Notes: generated from the letters alone by a model not told the origin. A DNA stretch of 64,000 nucleotides from Lysobacterales bacterium (GCA_013001885.1 JABDLD010000027.1:49455-113454); one strand, 5' to 3'. Shown: positions 37,558 through 45,996, counted from the stretch's first letter. Numbers and translations are program-made.

Positions 37558-38127
37558 ATGGCGACGTACAGCACCAACGAATTCAAGAGCGGTCTGAAGA
37601 TAATCCTGGACGGTGATCCCTATAATATTGTTGAAAACGAATTTGTAAAACCCGGAAAAGGGCAGGCTTTCAATCGCGTTCGGGTCAGGAATCTCAAAAC
37701 CGGCCGCGTGATCGAGCGAACCTTTCGCTCCGGTGAGTCCGTCGAAGCCGCTGATGTGTTCGAGATGGAGATGCAGTACCTCTACAACGACGGCGAATTC
37801 TGGCATTTCATGGATCCCGGTACCTTTGAACAGCATGCATGTTCTCAGGAAGGCATGGGTGACGCCGCAAAATGGCTGAAAGAGGAAGACATGTGCCAGA
37901 TGGTGTTGTACAACGGCGAACCGCTGACGGTCACCCCTCCCAACTTCACTGAGCTTAAAATCGTGGAAACGGACCCCGGCTTGAGAGGCGATACTTCCGG
38001 TGGCGGCGGCAAACCCGCGACTCTGGAGACTGGTGCCGTCGTAAGGGTCCCGCTGTTCGTTAATAATGAGGAAGTCATCCGGGTCGACACCCGCACCGGA
38101 GAGTACGTCTCACGGGTCAAGGAATAA
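37558..38127 (+). CDS. efp: translation elongation factor P
   Basis: Relieves ribosome stalling at polyproline stretches. It has 189 aa from the ATG at 37558, with GGAGG five bases upstream; the longer frame from 37504 is not family-like. It is close to E. coli EF-P over its length, and the loop VKPGKGQAF places the modification site at Lys34, so beta-lysylation by EpmA/EpmB (not in the window) is expected. The 226-bp gap upstream holds a TTGACA at 37482 but no clear -10 box. It is followed by mtaD after 10 bp. Confidence 0.96.
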   Translation: MATYSTNEFKSGLKIILDGDPYNIVENEFVKPGKGQAFNRVRVRNLKTGRVIERTFRSGESVEAADVFEMEMQYLYNDGEFWHFMDPGTFEQHACSQEGMGDAAKWLKEEDMCQMVLYNGEPLTVTPPNFTELKIVETDPGLRGDTSGGGGKPATLETGAVVRVPLFVNNEEVIRVDTRTGEYVSRVKE

Positions 38128-38137
38128 TAAGAGCAAC

Positions 38138-39499
38138 ATGAGTTCGCCAGTTGCGATTAAGCTGATCCACGCTCTCTATACCGTTCCGGTCAGGCCGCGG
38201 GGCGCGGTCTATCGGGACTATTGCGTGGCGGTTGCCGATGACCGGGTCGTCGACATCCTGCCGTTGGCCGATGCGCTGCAAAAATGGCCGGATGCTGAAA
38301 TGACCGATTTGCCGGAGCACGTATTGCTGCCCGGCCTGATCAACGCACACACCCATTCGCCGATGACCCTGCTTAGGGGCTTCGCCGACGACACGGAACT
38401 GCATGTCTGGCTGAAACAGCATATTTGGCCGGCCGAGCGGGAGTTTGTCGGTCCTGAATTCGTTGCTGACGGCACACGGCTTGCGGTTGCAGAGATGATC
38501 CGGGCCGGTACGACCTGTTTCAACGATATGTATTTTTTTCCCGACGCCACGATCGAGGTGTGCGTGGAAACCGGCATTCGTGCAAGCATCGGAATCACCA
38601 TTATTGAAATTGAGTCGGCCTGGGCCAGCGATGTCGACGATTACATAGATAAAGGCCTGCAGCTGGCTGACAAATGGCAATCCGAGCCCTTGATCAGTTT
38701 TACGCTGTCGCCGCATGCCCCTTATACGGTGTCTGATGAAACCCTGGTGCGGGTTGCACAGCTTTCGAAGGAGCGGGGTTTTCCGGTTCACATACATCTG
38801 CTTGAAACCGAGTGGGAGGTCAAGCAGTCGTATCAGCAGCACGATCTGCATCCGCTCAACAGGCTGGAGTCCAGCGGACTGCTTGACGAAAACCTGCAGG
38901 CGGTCCACATGGCGCAGCTATCGTCCGATGATATTGACCGCCTGGCGGCGCTGGGGGTGAACGTTATTCATTGTCCGCAGTCGAATCTCAAGCTCGCGAG
39001 CGGTATCTGCCCTTTGACTGCGTTACTGGGCGCGGGCGTTAATGTGGCGCTGGGAACCGACGGCGCGGCGGCTAATAACGATCTTGACCTGCTGGCCGAA
39101 GCGCAAACGGCTGCTCTGCTGGCGAAAGGAATTTCCGGAGACGCAAAATCAGTCGACGCATTCCAGGCCCTGGAGATGATGACGATTAACGGAGCACATG
39201 CCCTGGGCCTGGAACAGGTTACCGGCAGCATCGAAATCGGCAAGCAAGCTGATTTTTGTGCGCTTGATCTCAGCGCACCTGAAACACAACCTCTTTATAA
39301 TGTAGTTTCGCAAGTCATTTACGCAGCATCACGAAGGCAGTTCACGGACGTGTGGGTTGCCGGAAAAAGGCTGCTCTATGGCGGTGAACTAACCACTATT
39401 GATCTTGACGACGTGATCTGTTCAGCCGGCAAGTGGCAAACACGGCTCGCCGGACTCGAGGCCGGAATGATGGCCACAGCAAGGAAATCAGACCTGTGA
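38138..39499 (+). CDS. mtaD: 5-methylthioadenosine/S-adenosylhomocysteine deaminase
   Basis: An amidohydrolase of 453 aa that deaminates MTA or SAH, or a close relative of the TRZ/ATZ group. Metal ligands are seen in PGLINAHTHSPM, FPVHIHLLETEWE and GTDGAAANND, with the HCPQSNLKLASG segment between. The ATG at 38138 is preferred over an upstream one inside efp. It is directly followed by ubiG with overlapping stop/start, the same gene order as in Pseudomonas (mtaD-ubiG-mupP). Confidence 0.9.
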   Translation: MSSPVAIKLIHALYTVPVRPRGAVYRDYCVAVADDRVVDILPLADALQKWPDAEMTDLPEHVLLPGLINAHTHSPMTLLRGFADDTELHVWLKQHIWPAEREFVGPEFVADGTRLAVAEMIRAGTTCFNDMYFFPDATIEVCVETGIRASIGITIIEIESAWASDVDDYIDKGLQLADKWQSEPLISFTLSPHAPYTVSDETLVRVAQLSKERGFPVHIHLLETEWEVKQSYQQHDLHPLNRLESSGLLDENLQAVHMAQLSSDDIDRLAALGVNVIHCPQSNLKLASGICPLTALLGAGVNVALGTDGAAANNDLDLLAEAQTAALLAKGISGDAKSVDAFQALEMMTINGAHALGLEQVTGSIEIGKQADFCALDLSAPETQPLYNVVSQVIYAASRRQFTDVWVAGKRLLYGGELTTIDLDDVICSAGKWQTRLAGLEAGMMATARKSDL

Positions 39500-40212
39500 C
39501 TGCTGAAACAATCCAGAATATCGATAACACGGAACGCGATAAGTTTGACGCTATTGCGTCGGGCTGGTGGGATCCGGAAGGACCGTTTCGCCCGCTTCAT
39601 GAATTGAATCCGGCACGCCTGAAGTTTGTTGCTGAGCGCGCCGGGCTTGCCGATGCACTGGTGCTCGACGTGGGTTGCGGCGGCGGTATCCTGGCCGAAT
39701 CGCTGGCGCGGAAAGGCGCCCTGGTTACCGCCATAGATGTGGCGCCGCGGGTGCTGGCGACGGCAAAACTGCATTTGCACGAATCGGGGCTGGACGTCAA
39801 TTACCAGGAGATTACGGTTGAAGATCAGGCTAAGGCTTCACCGGAAGCATTCGATGTGGTTACCTGCATGGAGATGCTGGAACACGTGCCCGATCCCGCC
39901 TCGATCATTCGCTCGATCCATGATTTGCTGAAACCGGGCGGGCATGGCTTTTTTTCCACGTTGAATCGCACCCCCCTTGCATTCGCGCTTGGAATCGTGG
40001 GCGCCGAGCACATTGCCAGGCTGCTGCCACGGGGCACGCATCGCTATGACCGGTTCATTCGGCCATCGGAACTCAGCGCATGGTTGCGCGAGGCCGGCAT
40101 GGTAGTGAGGGATATTGTCGGGCTGCATTACAACCCCGTCACCCGCAGCGTGATGCTGGGCGGCAACGTGAAGGTCAACTACCTCGTGCATGCATCAAAA
40201 CCGGCTGAATGA
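39496..40212 (+). CDS. ubiG: ubiquinone biosynthesis O-methyltransferase
   Basis: Carries out both O-methylations of ubiquinone synthesis. It has 238 aa from the GTG at 39496, which overlaps the mtaD stop. Family features are DKFDAIASGWWDPEGPFRPLH, the AdoMet motif VLDVGCGGGILAESLA and FDVVTCMEMLEHVPDP. Its stop overlaps the start of the phosphatase gene, so three genes from mtaD are translationally coupled. Confidence 0.95.
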   Translation: MTAETIQNIDNTERDKFDAIASGWWDPEGPFRPLHELNPARLKFVAERAGLADALVLDVGCGGGILAESLARKGALVTAIDVAPRVLATAKLHLHESGLDVNYQEITVEDQAKASPEAFDVVTCMEMLEHVPDPASIIRSIHDLLKPGGHGFFSTLNRTPLAFALGIVGAEHIARLLPRGTHRYDRFIRPSELSAWLREAGMVVRDIVGLHYNPVTRSVMLGGNVKVNYLVHASKPAE

Positions 40213-40871
40213 ACCGGATCAAAGCAGTACTTTTCGATTTGGACGGCACCCTGCTGGATTCCGCTCCGGACCTGGTTGGCTCCCTTAACTGGGTTCGGGA
40301 AACCGAGGGTCTGCCGCCTTTGCCGGTCTCCGAAATGAGTCCGTTTGCGTCAAAAGGCGCGGTCGGTTTGCTCAAAGCCGGCATGCCGGAAACTACGGAA
40401 AATCAGCTGGAATCCTGGCGCCTGAGGTTCCTGGAGCACTATGCCGAAAACAGCTATCGGCACTCAACGCTGTACCAGGGTGTCCCCGAGTTACTCGATT
40501 TCCTGGGGCAGGAAAACATTCCCTGGGGCATCGTTACGAACAAGATCGAGTCTCTTACCTTTCCCATTGTGGAGGCCGCGGAGCTGCAGGATGCAATTTC
40601 CTGCGTCGTTTGCGGCGATACACTCAACGAGAGCAAGCCGCACCCGGCTCCGGTCACACTGGCCTGCGGTATTCTGCAGGTCAGCCCGGAGGAGACTTTA
40701 TTTGCCGGAGATGATATCCGGGACATCCAGGCGGGCAAGGCCGCGGGCACGCAAACCGCCGCGGTCTTTTACGGATATGGTTCCCATGAGTTGACCGGTG
40801 AAGATGTTGCGGCCAGCCTGCCGGTTCATCACCCTGCGGATATCAGCAGGGCAGTGCAGTCGAAACCGTGA
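40209..40871 (+). CDS. mupP: HAD phosphatase, phosphoglycolate phosphatase / MupP type
   Basis: A 220-aa HAD hydrolase with nucleophile motif VLFDLDGTLLDSAPD, motif II IVTNK, and the late acidic motif FAGDDIRDIQAG. By sequence it could be called Gph. In Pseudomonas the gene right after ubiG is mupP, which dephosphorylates N-acetylmuramic acid 6-phosphate in peptidoglycan recycling, and the same position here favours that role. Other recycling genes (amgK, murU) are not in the window, so the assignment stays inferential. Confidence 0.75.
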   Translation: MNRIKAVLFDLDGTLLDSAPDLVGSLNWVRETEGLPPLPVSEMSPFASKGAVGLLKAGMPETTENQLESWRLRFLEHYAENSYRHSTLYQGVPELLDFLGQENIPWGIVTNKIESLTFPIVEAAELQDAISCVVCGDTLNESKPHPAPVTLACGILQVSPEETLFAGDDIRDIQAGKAAGTQTAAVFYGYGSHELTGEDVAASLPVHHPADISRAVQSKP

Positions 40872-40883
40872 ACAAACCATTGA

Positions 40884-41750
40884 GTGAATCAGCTGATGAG
40901 CGGCCAGAGTAACGATCGTCTGTTTTGCTGGGAGCAGATTGCGGCGACCAACCGGCTTTTTCGCGTTTCCCGGGTATTCGCTCCAGCCAATTGCGCTGAT
41001 AAATTGTTGCCGCTTTATGCGCTTTTTTCAGCCATCGAGCAAATTGGTTCGACCCTGTCGGATCCCGACGTGGCCAACGGCAAATTGAACTGGTGGCGCC
41101 AGGAATGCCTGCACCGGGACCTGGCTGACAGCCAGCATCCTGTTTTAAAAGAGCTGCACCGAACCGGCGCCGCCGGGGACCTAAGGCCGGATACCGTCGG
41201 TGATTTGCTCGACGGAGCGGCAGCAAGACTGTCTGCCCGGGCGCCAGCCGATGTCGAAGCCCTGAAAAAGATCTGCATAGAGCTTTTTCGCCCACAACTG
41301 CAGCTGGAACTGAGCGTGAGTGGATTGTCTGAGCCAATGCCGGGGATCAGCGCGGCTCTGATGGCGCGCAATGGCATGCTTCAACTTCTGCGGGAGAGCG
41401 GACGTAAAACGGAGCAGGGCGGCTACTGGTGGGTGCCGCTCAATATGATGGCCAGGCACGGCGTTGGCAGGGAGGAGATCATTCGAGAACCGGAGTCCAA
41501 GGCGGTAAATCGTCTGTTCAGCGACATTCTTGGCGACGACTTCTTGTGGATCAGCACAACAGATGACCCTGCAATGTTATCTAAAACCGAGCTCACGCAC
41601 GCGCGTCATTTGTTCTCGATAAGCGGACTTTACGAGAGAAAACTCGGGCGCCTGAGAGACTCGGTACCGGCCGGATTAGATAGAGAGCTGAACCGCATAG
41701 GGCCGTCCGATGTGCTGGCCGCCTGGAACGGTGCGCGAAAATCGGGGTAG
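40884..41750 (+). CDS. squalene/phytoene synthase-like protein
   Basis: A 288-aa all-helical protein of the squalene/phytoene synthase fold: LPLYALFSAIEQIGSTLSDP and KLNWWRQECLHRD match the family region, but the Asp-rich DxxxD metal motifs needed for prenyl transfer are not visible. It may thus be a non-catalytic relative, as the mitochondrial NDUFAF6 group is. It follows mupP by 12 bp on the same strand and may be part of the same operon as ubiG. Function unknown. Confidence 0.72.
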   Translation: MNQLMSGQSNDRLFCWEQIAATNRLFRVSRVFAPANCADKLLPLYALFSAIEQIGSTLSDPDVANGKLNWWRQECLHRDLADSQHPVLKELHRTGAAGDLRPDTVGDLLDGAAARLSARAPADVEALKKICIELFRPQLQLELSVSGLSEPMPGISAALMARNGMLQLLRESGRKTEQGGYWWVPLNMMARHGVGREEIIREPESKAVNRLFSDILGDDFLWISTTDDPAMLSKTELTHARHLFSISGLYERKLGRLRDSVPAGLDRELNRIGPSDVLAAWNGARKSG

Positions 41751-41758
41751 CGCAGGCC

Positions 41759-42040
41759 TCAGTTATCGCTGATCACGTCAGGCCCTTTACCGGCCGTTTT
41801 CTCGTAGACGCCCTTGCCGGCTTTCTTGTACTGCGTGAATCCATGTTTTTCGATGTTATCCGAGTCCAGTGACGGGCCTTTGCCGCCGATATTGGGGGCC
41901 GAGATTTTTCGCTCAACCGGCGCAGCGCATTCCGGGCACTGAGCCAACTCCGGATCACTGATTTTTCTCAGCAACTCGAAGCCGCACTCGCAGTAATTGC
42001 AGTGCTGATCTGTACTGGTTTGATACTCATAAATGGGCAT
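41759..42040 (-). CDS. FmdB family zinc-ribbon protein
   Basis: A 93-aa protein that begins MPIYEYQ and has a zinc ribbon formed by CNYC/CECGFE and CPECAAPVERKIS, the pattern of the FmdB/CxxC_CxxC_SSSS family. The first knuckle is unusual in having three cysteines close together. The C-terminal half is Lys/Gly-rich. Function unknown, possibly regulatory. It is divergent from the SDR gene. Confidence 0.85.
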   Translation of the reverse strand: MPIYEYQTSTDQHCNYCECGFELLRKISDPELAQCPECAAPVERKISAPNIGGKGPSLDSDNIEKHGFTQYKKAGKGVYEKTAGKGPDVISDN

Positions 42041-42109
42041 TCTTTCAACTCACCTGTCAAAACGTTAAACTCTCGCGGCATCCGGCCAGCATAACATCAG
42101 GAGTCAGCC

Positions 42110-42820
42110 TTGAGCACAACCACAGTAATGATAACAGGGGCCGCCGGAGGGCTGGGCTTTGCGTTGTCCGCGGCGTGTGCCCGCAAAGGCTTTAACACGG
42201 TGATGATCGACTGTGACCGGCGCGGACTGGAAAATGCTCACGACCGGATTGCCGAAAAGGGCTTGCCCGAACCAGTGCTCCACCCGATGGATCTGTCCGG
42301 TGCGGGCCCCGACGATTTTGACGATCTGTTGGCCGGAATAACCAACGAATTTGGCGGGTTGGATGCCGTTGTGCATTGCGCGGCCCGCTTTGAGGGATTG
42401 ACACCCCTTGAGCAGATCGCGCCACAGGAGTGGTTGACCGCGATCCAGGTGAATCTGAATGCCGCCTGGTTGCTCAGCGCGCGCAGCCTGCCGTTGTTGA
42501 GGAACGCCGAGCCGGGGCGACTGTATTTCTTGCTCGAGAATCTGCCGCGGATGGAGGGCCCGTACTGGGGGGGCTATGGCGTAGCCAAGCATGCCCTCAG
42601 AGCGCTGGCCAAGCAGTTCGCAGCCGAATGCGGGACATCCGGAATTCAGGTGCTGGGCATCAATCCGGGGCCAATGCGGTCAGCCTTGCGTTCCCGGGCC
42701 TATCACGCCGAGAACCCGGCTTTACAGCCTGACCCGGACACCGCGGCCAATCGGATTATGGATTTTCTGACCGGAGCCAGCGTACCGGAAAACACTATTG
42801 TCGATCTAGAGTCCGCATGA
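42110..42820 (+). CDS. short-chain dehydrogenase/reductase family protein lacking the catalytic serine
   Basis: A 236-aa SDR fold protein resembling E. coli YciK. The nucleotide motif is TGAAGGLG (9-16) and the YxxxK pair is Tyr156/Lys160 in YGVAK. The residue 13 before Tyr, normally Ser, lies in LLEN and is Glu143, so normal SDR chemistry is doubtful. The TTG start at 42110 has CAGGAG six bases upstream. Its end overlaps the convergent Ada-like gene by 15 bp. Confidence 0.82.
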   Translation: MSTTTVMITGAAGGLGFALSAACARKGFNTVMIDCDRRGLENAHDRIAEKGLPEPVLHPMDLSGAGPDDFDDLLAGITNEFGGLDAVVHCAARFEGLTPLEQIAPQEWLTAIQVNLNAAWLLSARSLPLLRNAEPGRLYFLLENLPRMEGPYWGGYGVAKHALRALAKQFAAECGTSGIQVLGINPGPMRSALRSRAYHAENPALQPDPDTAANRIMDFLTGASVPENTIVDLESA

Positions 42821-43639
42821 AGCGGCTTCACGGCCGATGATGGCTTTTTTCGTGTGCTCTCCCCAACGGTAACCGCCGAGTTCACCCGCCTGCCTGATTA
42901 CACGATGACAGGGAATGACGAATGACAGCGGGTTGCTGCCCACGGCCGTTCCAACCGCCCTCGCTGCCCCCGGTTTGCCGACGCTCCGAGCCAGTTGCCC
43001 ATACGTGCGGTGCGATCCTTCCGGAATTGCCAACAGCGCTTCCCAGACCTTGAGTTGAAAGGGGCTGCCCCGGAGCCAGACAGCGACAGGTTTATCGTCA
43101 GAGCCCTGAAAAACCTGGTCCAGCCTGGTTTGAGCCGTGGTGACATTCTCGTTAAGTGCGGCGTCGATCCACTGCTTGCGTAATCCCGCCAACGCATGGG
43201 CGCGGCCTTTTTCCTCGCAGAACCCCAGAAAACTCAGACCGCGAGTATTCCATGCGACCAGTGCGGTCCCAAAAGGAGTCTGGCCAAAACCGTATTCGAG
43301 CCGTACTCCCCCGCCGCGCCTTCTGATTTCGCCTGGCGTCAGAGAGTCTGTCGAGATCAACAAATCATGCAGTCTGCCCGGTCCGGACAAACCCGAGTCC
43401 AGAGCGCTGTCCAGAACGGAAACACCAGCGGCGAGTCGCTCAAGAGCTGCCTTTCGGGTCAATGATTTCAGAAATTGTTTCGGACTGACGCCCGCCCAGT
43501 CCTGAAAAGTTCTTTGAAGATGATACGGGCTGACCTTCAAGGCCGCCGAAAGCTCTGAAAGTCCGGGTTGTTCAGCCTGGTGTTCCGTCATCCAACGGAT
43601 CGCCTGTGAGATGAGTTGATACTGGTGAATTGACTGCAT
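42806..43639 (-). CDS. Ada-like AraC domain fused to O6-methylguanine-DNA methyltransferase
   Basis: A 277-aa fusion: an AraC-type helix-turn-helix domain (about 8-105; LSAALKVSPYHLQRTFQDWAG) and a methylguanine methyltransferase domain (about 110-270) with acceptor Cys in IPCHRV and RTYGQLA before it. The N-terminal Ada zinc domain, which senses methyl phosphotriesters, is missing, so methyl-triggered activation as in E. coli Ada should not occur by that route. It likely repairs DNA directly and may regulate in another way. Confidence 0.9.
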   Translation of the reverse strand: MQSIHQYQLISQAIRWMTEHQAEQPGLSELSAALKVSPYHLQRTFQDWAGVSPKQFLKSLTRKAALERLAAGVSVLDSALDSGLSGPGRLHDLLISTDSLTPGEIRRRGGGVRLEYGFGQTPFGTALVAWNTRGLSFLGFCEEKGRAHALAGLRKQWIDAALNENVTTAQTRLDQVFQGSDDKPVAVWLRGSPFQLKVWEALLAIPEGSHRTYGQLARSVGKPGAARAVGTAVGSNPLSFVIPCHRVIRQAGELGGYRWGEHTKKAIIGREAASCGL

Positions 43640-43740
43640 AAGGCCATTTTAGGCTCAGCGCGTAATTACGCCACCCGTTTCTTGCGGTCGGGGGGACGGT
43701 TGAACCATACTTGATGAATCACATGACCCAGGAGGCCATC

Positions 43741-44085
43741 ATGGCGGACGATCTGTTTCTGAAAATAATAAATCGGGAAATTCCGGCCGACATCATCTAC
43801 GAAACTGACAGCATCCTCGCGTTTCGCGACATCAACCCGCAAGCACCGTATCACGTGCTCATCATTCCGAAAGAGCACATCAGCACGATGAACGATATTG
43901 AGCCGCATCATGCAGAACTGATTGGAAAAATGTTTATGGTCGCAGCTGAACTCGCCGATCAGGAAGGCATAGCAGAAGATGGTTACCGCGTGGTTATGAA
44001 TTGCAATGCGGCAGGAGGGCAGGCCGTGTACCACATCCACCTGCACCTGCTGGGTGGCAGACAGATGATCTGGCCTCCGGGTTAG
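43741..44085 (+). CDS. hinT: HIT family nucleoside phosphoramidase
   Basis: A 114-aa histidine-triad protein. The ATG at 43741 has AGGAGG about seven bases upstream and yields MADDLFLKIINREIPADIIY, the usual HinT start; an earlier ATG at 43711 is less likely. The active site is HIHLHLLGGR. It hydrolyses AMP-lysine-type phosphoramidates. It is the last housekeeping gene before the repeat-rich region. Confidence 0.94.
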   Translation: MADDLFLKIINREIPADIIYETDSILAFRDINPQAPYHVLIIPKEHISTMNDIEPHHAELIGKMFMVAAELADQEGIAEDGYRVVMNCNAAGGQAVYHIHLHLLGGRQMIWPPG

Positions 44086-44116
44086 AGGAGTTTGGACTCT
44101 CTAATTTACTAATTTT

Positions 44117-44189
44117 TCGACAAGATGGCCCCTGCTGAAAGCAGGGGCTAATTTCGCTCGTTGGAATACGCGATTATCTATCTTGTCGA
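44117..44189. repeat. nested inverted repeat with GC-rich hairpin
   Basis: An outer perfect 10-bp inverted repeat, TCGACAAGAT (44117-44126) and ATCTTGTCGA (44180-44189), encloses an inner perfect 8-bp hairpin GCCCCTGC/GCAGGGGC (44128-44135, 44141-44148) with a 5-base loop. It lies in the 117-bp gap between convergent hinT and the repeat protein gene. The inner hairpin could terminate transcription in both directions although the T-runs are weak; the outer repeat is not needed for that. Confidence 0.6.
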
Positions 44190-44202
44190 CTCCCAAAAAA
44201 AC

Positions 44203-45027
44203 TCAATTTCGGGCTCTAAAGTCTAGCCCAGGATTGTTTCGGAAATCTGCTCCAAATCCTCCAATCGCACCACTATTGCAGTTGGCTGAGCGTCCAATCA
44301 CGCTGACATTGTTGAACGCAACAATGGGGGCGGAAAACTCATCAACAATTGTCACTGTGGCAAGCCCGCATCCCACCTCGACTTCCATTGACATTCCTGT
44401 GCCATTGGGCAGGGTAATCGTGATTGCGTCAGTCCCTGTTCCACCACCCGTTATCAGGATTGTTGAACCAGTGCCGCCACCAGTGATTTCGGTATTGGAG
44501 CCAGTACCACCACCTGTGATTTGGGTGCTAGAACCTGTGCCACCACCGGTTATTTGGGTACTGGAACCCGTGCCACCGCCAGTGATTTTTGTACTGGAAC
44601 CCGTGCCACCACCAGTGATTTCGGTGTTGGAACCTGTGCCGCCACCAGTGATTTCAACCCCATTGCCTGAGTTACTCAAAGCAACCTCAGTCAACATAAG
44701 GTTTGCGTAAGATCCGCTCAGCGATGAAACGCCGGAGAACACACTGCCGCCGATAATCCACGAAACAGCTACCTTGTCGTTATTCACGACAATCTGCAGC
44801 GATCCTGCGGGGTCAACAGTTCCCGCCTGTACACTTCCTGCGCACGTCAGGGCAGCCAGCGTGCAGGCTAACAGCCCGCGCCGGATACCGGTTCCTGCTT
44901 TCTCGATTCCGGTTCCTGATTTCTCGATACCCGTACCGGATTTTTCAATTCCAGTTCCGGATTTTTCGATACCAGTGCCGGCCTTCTCAATCCCTGTGCC
45001 GCTCTTTTCTATCATCCAACGAGACAT
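44203..45027 (-). CDS. exported double-repeat protein (EKxGTGI and ITGGGTGSxT repeats), function unknown
   Basis: A 274-aa protein I do not recognise. Residues 7-48 are six tandem copies of a 7-residue unit EK(S/A)GTGI. Then comes a signal-peptide-like stretch, RRGLLACTLAALTCAGSVQA (49-68), so the repeats precede the export signal. A small mature domain (69-124) follows, then seven Gly/Thr-rich repeats of 11 residues (ITGGGTGS, 125-200), and a C-terminal domain with two cysteines (220, 250). Start ATG at 45027 has AGAGGAG seven bases upstream. It is 111 bp downstream of the DUF6502 gene, likely in one operon. Confidence 0.8.
   Translation of the reverse strand: MSRWMIEKSGTGIEKAGTGIEKSGTGIEKSGTGIEKSGTGIEKAGTGIRRGLLACTLAALTCAGSVQAGTVDPAGSLQIVVNNDKVAVSWIIGGSVFSGVSSLSGSYANLMLTEVALSNSGNGVEITGGGTGSNTEITGGGTGSSTKITGGGTGSSTQITGGGTGSSTQITGGGTGSNTEITGGGTGSTILITGGGTGTDAITITLPNGTGMSMEVEVGCGLATVTIVDEFSAPIVAFNNVSVIGRSANCNSGAIGGFGADFRNNPGLDFRARN
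44431..44655 (-). repeat. seven coding repeats of about 33 bp (ITGGGTGS unit)
   Basis: Seven in-frame tandem units encode residues 125-199 of the repeat protein. Units differ from one another at many third codon positions while the peptide stays nearly constant; the sixth unit is one codon shorter. The Gly-Gly-Gly-Thr-Gly core suggests a regular beta-structure. Confidence 0.9.
44884..45009 (-). repeat. six coding repeats of 21 bp (EK(S/A)GTGI unit)
   Basis: Six in-frame tandem 21-bp units encode residues 7-48, ahead of the signal peptide. Synonymous codons vary widely (for example GGC, GGA and GGT for the first Gly) but the peptide changes only Ser to Ala, which points to selection on the peptide and not to recent DNA duplication. 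Confidence 0.92.
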
Positions 45028-45138
45028 TACATTTCTCCTCTTTCTTCAAGTTCAGGCCGTGTGCGGGTAATTAATACCTTCTGCATTTGGCCAGGCTGCT
45101 AAACAACACCTGAGAAAGGTTGAGTACTTTCGTCCCCT

Positions 45139-45996
45139 TTACTCTTCCTCCTCTTCAGGTTCATGGTCACTCCATTGGTACCAACCGATACCGACGGTGA
45201 TTTGACCAGGTTCTTTTGCCGCTTCCTCGAATTCCTCGAGTAACGATTCCCCTTCTTTAATCTGCCTTCCCAAGAGTTCCCTAACTCTCTTGCGAAATTC
45301 TTTGTAATTTTCCGGATCGAGCCGGTAGGTCCAGCGCCCCTGTTGCGGGACCCGGACTTTCGGATCAGAGCTCATATTATGGATGACAGCACTCAGGACT
45401 CTCGACGCCTCAATAAGCCCTACCTCAGTCTGTTTCGCTCTATCTGTTGAGACTGGGGAGTAAAAAATTGAAATGAGCTCAACTTCCTCGACATCAGCGC
45501 GGATCACTTTGATGTTCCCCGATGCCTGCAGGCGACTTATTACAGTCTTGACCGTGATGTTTCTGCCTATTGCTCTGAGTACGAGGGTTTGAAAAGTGCG
45601 GCCTCTCCCAACTATGGGCAGTCGGGCCGGTTTTCCTGTTTTCGGATCGTGGAAAAAAGGGTCACTGTTCCACATGTCAATCAAAGTGTTTTCTGGATTA
45701 ATGCTTTGACTCTGAATGGTCGTGTCTAAGCTCTGTGCTGTCAGAGATGAGACTACCCTTGTGTCCAAACCAGTCATTAAAGCTATGGCGCTTTTGGTAG
45801 GTTTGGAGCCTTCGCGGATGAGCTTTCTCTCGGCTTCTTCGACGTAGATGGCTTTGAGGATTTCTGTCAGAGCGGGCAGGGACACAGAGCCGATCACAAG
45901 GCGGACAACCTTGCGAAAAACACGACTCAAAATATGCGTGATGGCCTTCGCATCATCTTGATGATTTAGATCATTCTGCATAACAACGCCCGGCAT
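45139..45996 (-). CDS. DUF6502 family protein (putative DNA-binding)
   Basis: A 285-aa protein that I match to DUF6502: ITHILSRVFRKVVRLVI, YVEEAERKLIREG, KPTKSAIALMTGLDTRVV (helix-turn-helix-like) and LIDMWNSDPFFHDPKTG with GRTFQTLVLRAIG. Family function is unknown; the HTH-like part suggests regulation. The C-terminus is very acidic (EPEEEEE). The ATG at 45996 has CAGGAG nine bases upstream; a second ATG at codon 6 is possible. It precedes the repeat protein gene on the same strand, and codon use is more AT-rich than in neighbouring housekeeping genes. Confidence 0.75.
   Translation of the reverse strand: MPGVVMQNDLNHQDDAKAITHILSRVFRKVVRLVIGSVSLPALTEILKAIYVEEAERKLIREGSKPTKSAIALMTGLDTRVVSSLTAQSLDTTIQSQSINPENTLIDMWNSDPFFHDPKTGKPARLPIVGRGRTFQTLVLRAIGRNITVKTVISRLQASGNIKVIRADVEEVELISIFYSPVSTDRAKQTEVGLIEASRVLSAVIHNMSSDPKVRVPQQGRWTYRLDPENYKEFRKRVRELLGRQIKEGESLLEEFEEAAKEPGQITVGIGWYQWSDHEPEEEEE

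Noticed and set aside
44431..45009. Tandem repeats considered as a CRISPR array
   Set aside because: Units are contiguous without spacers, lie in frame within one gene, and have no cas genes nearby.
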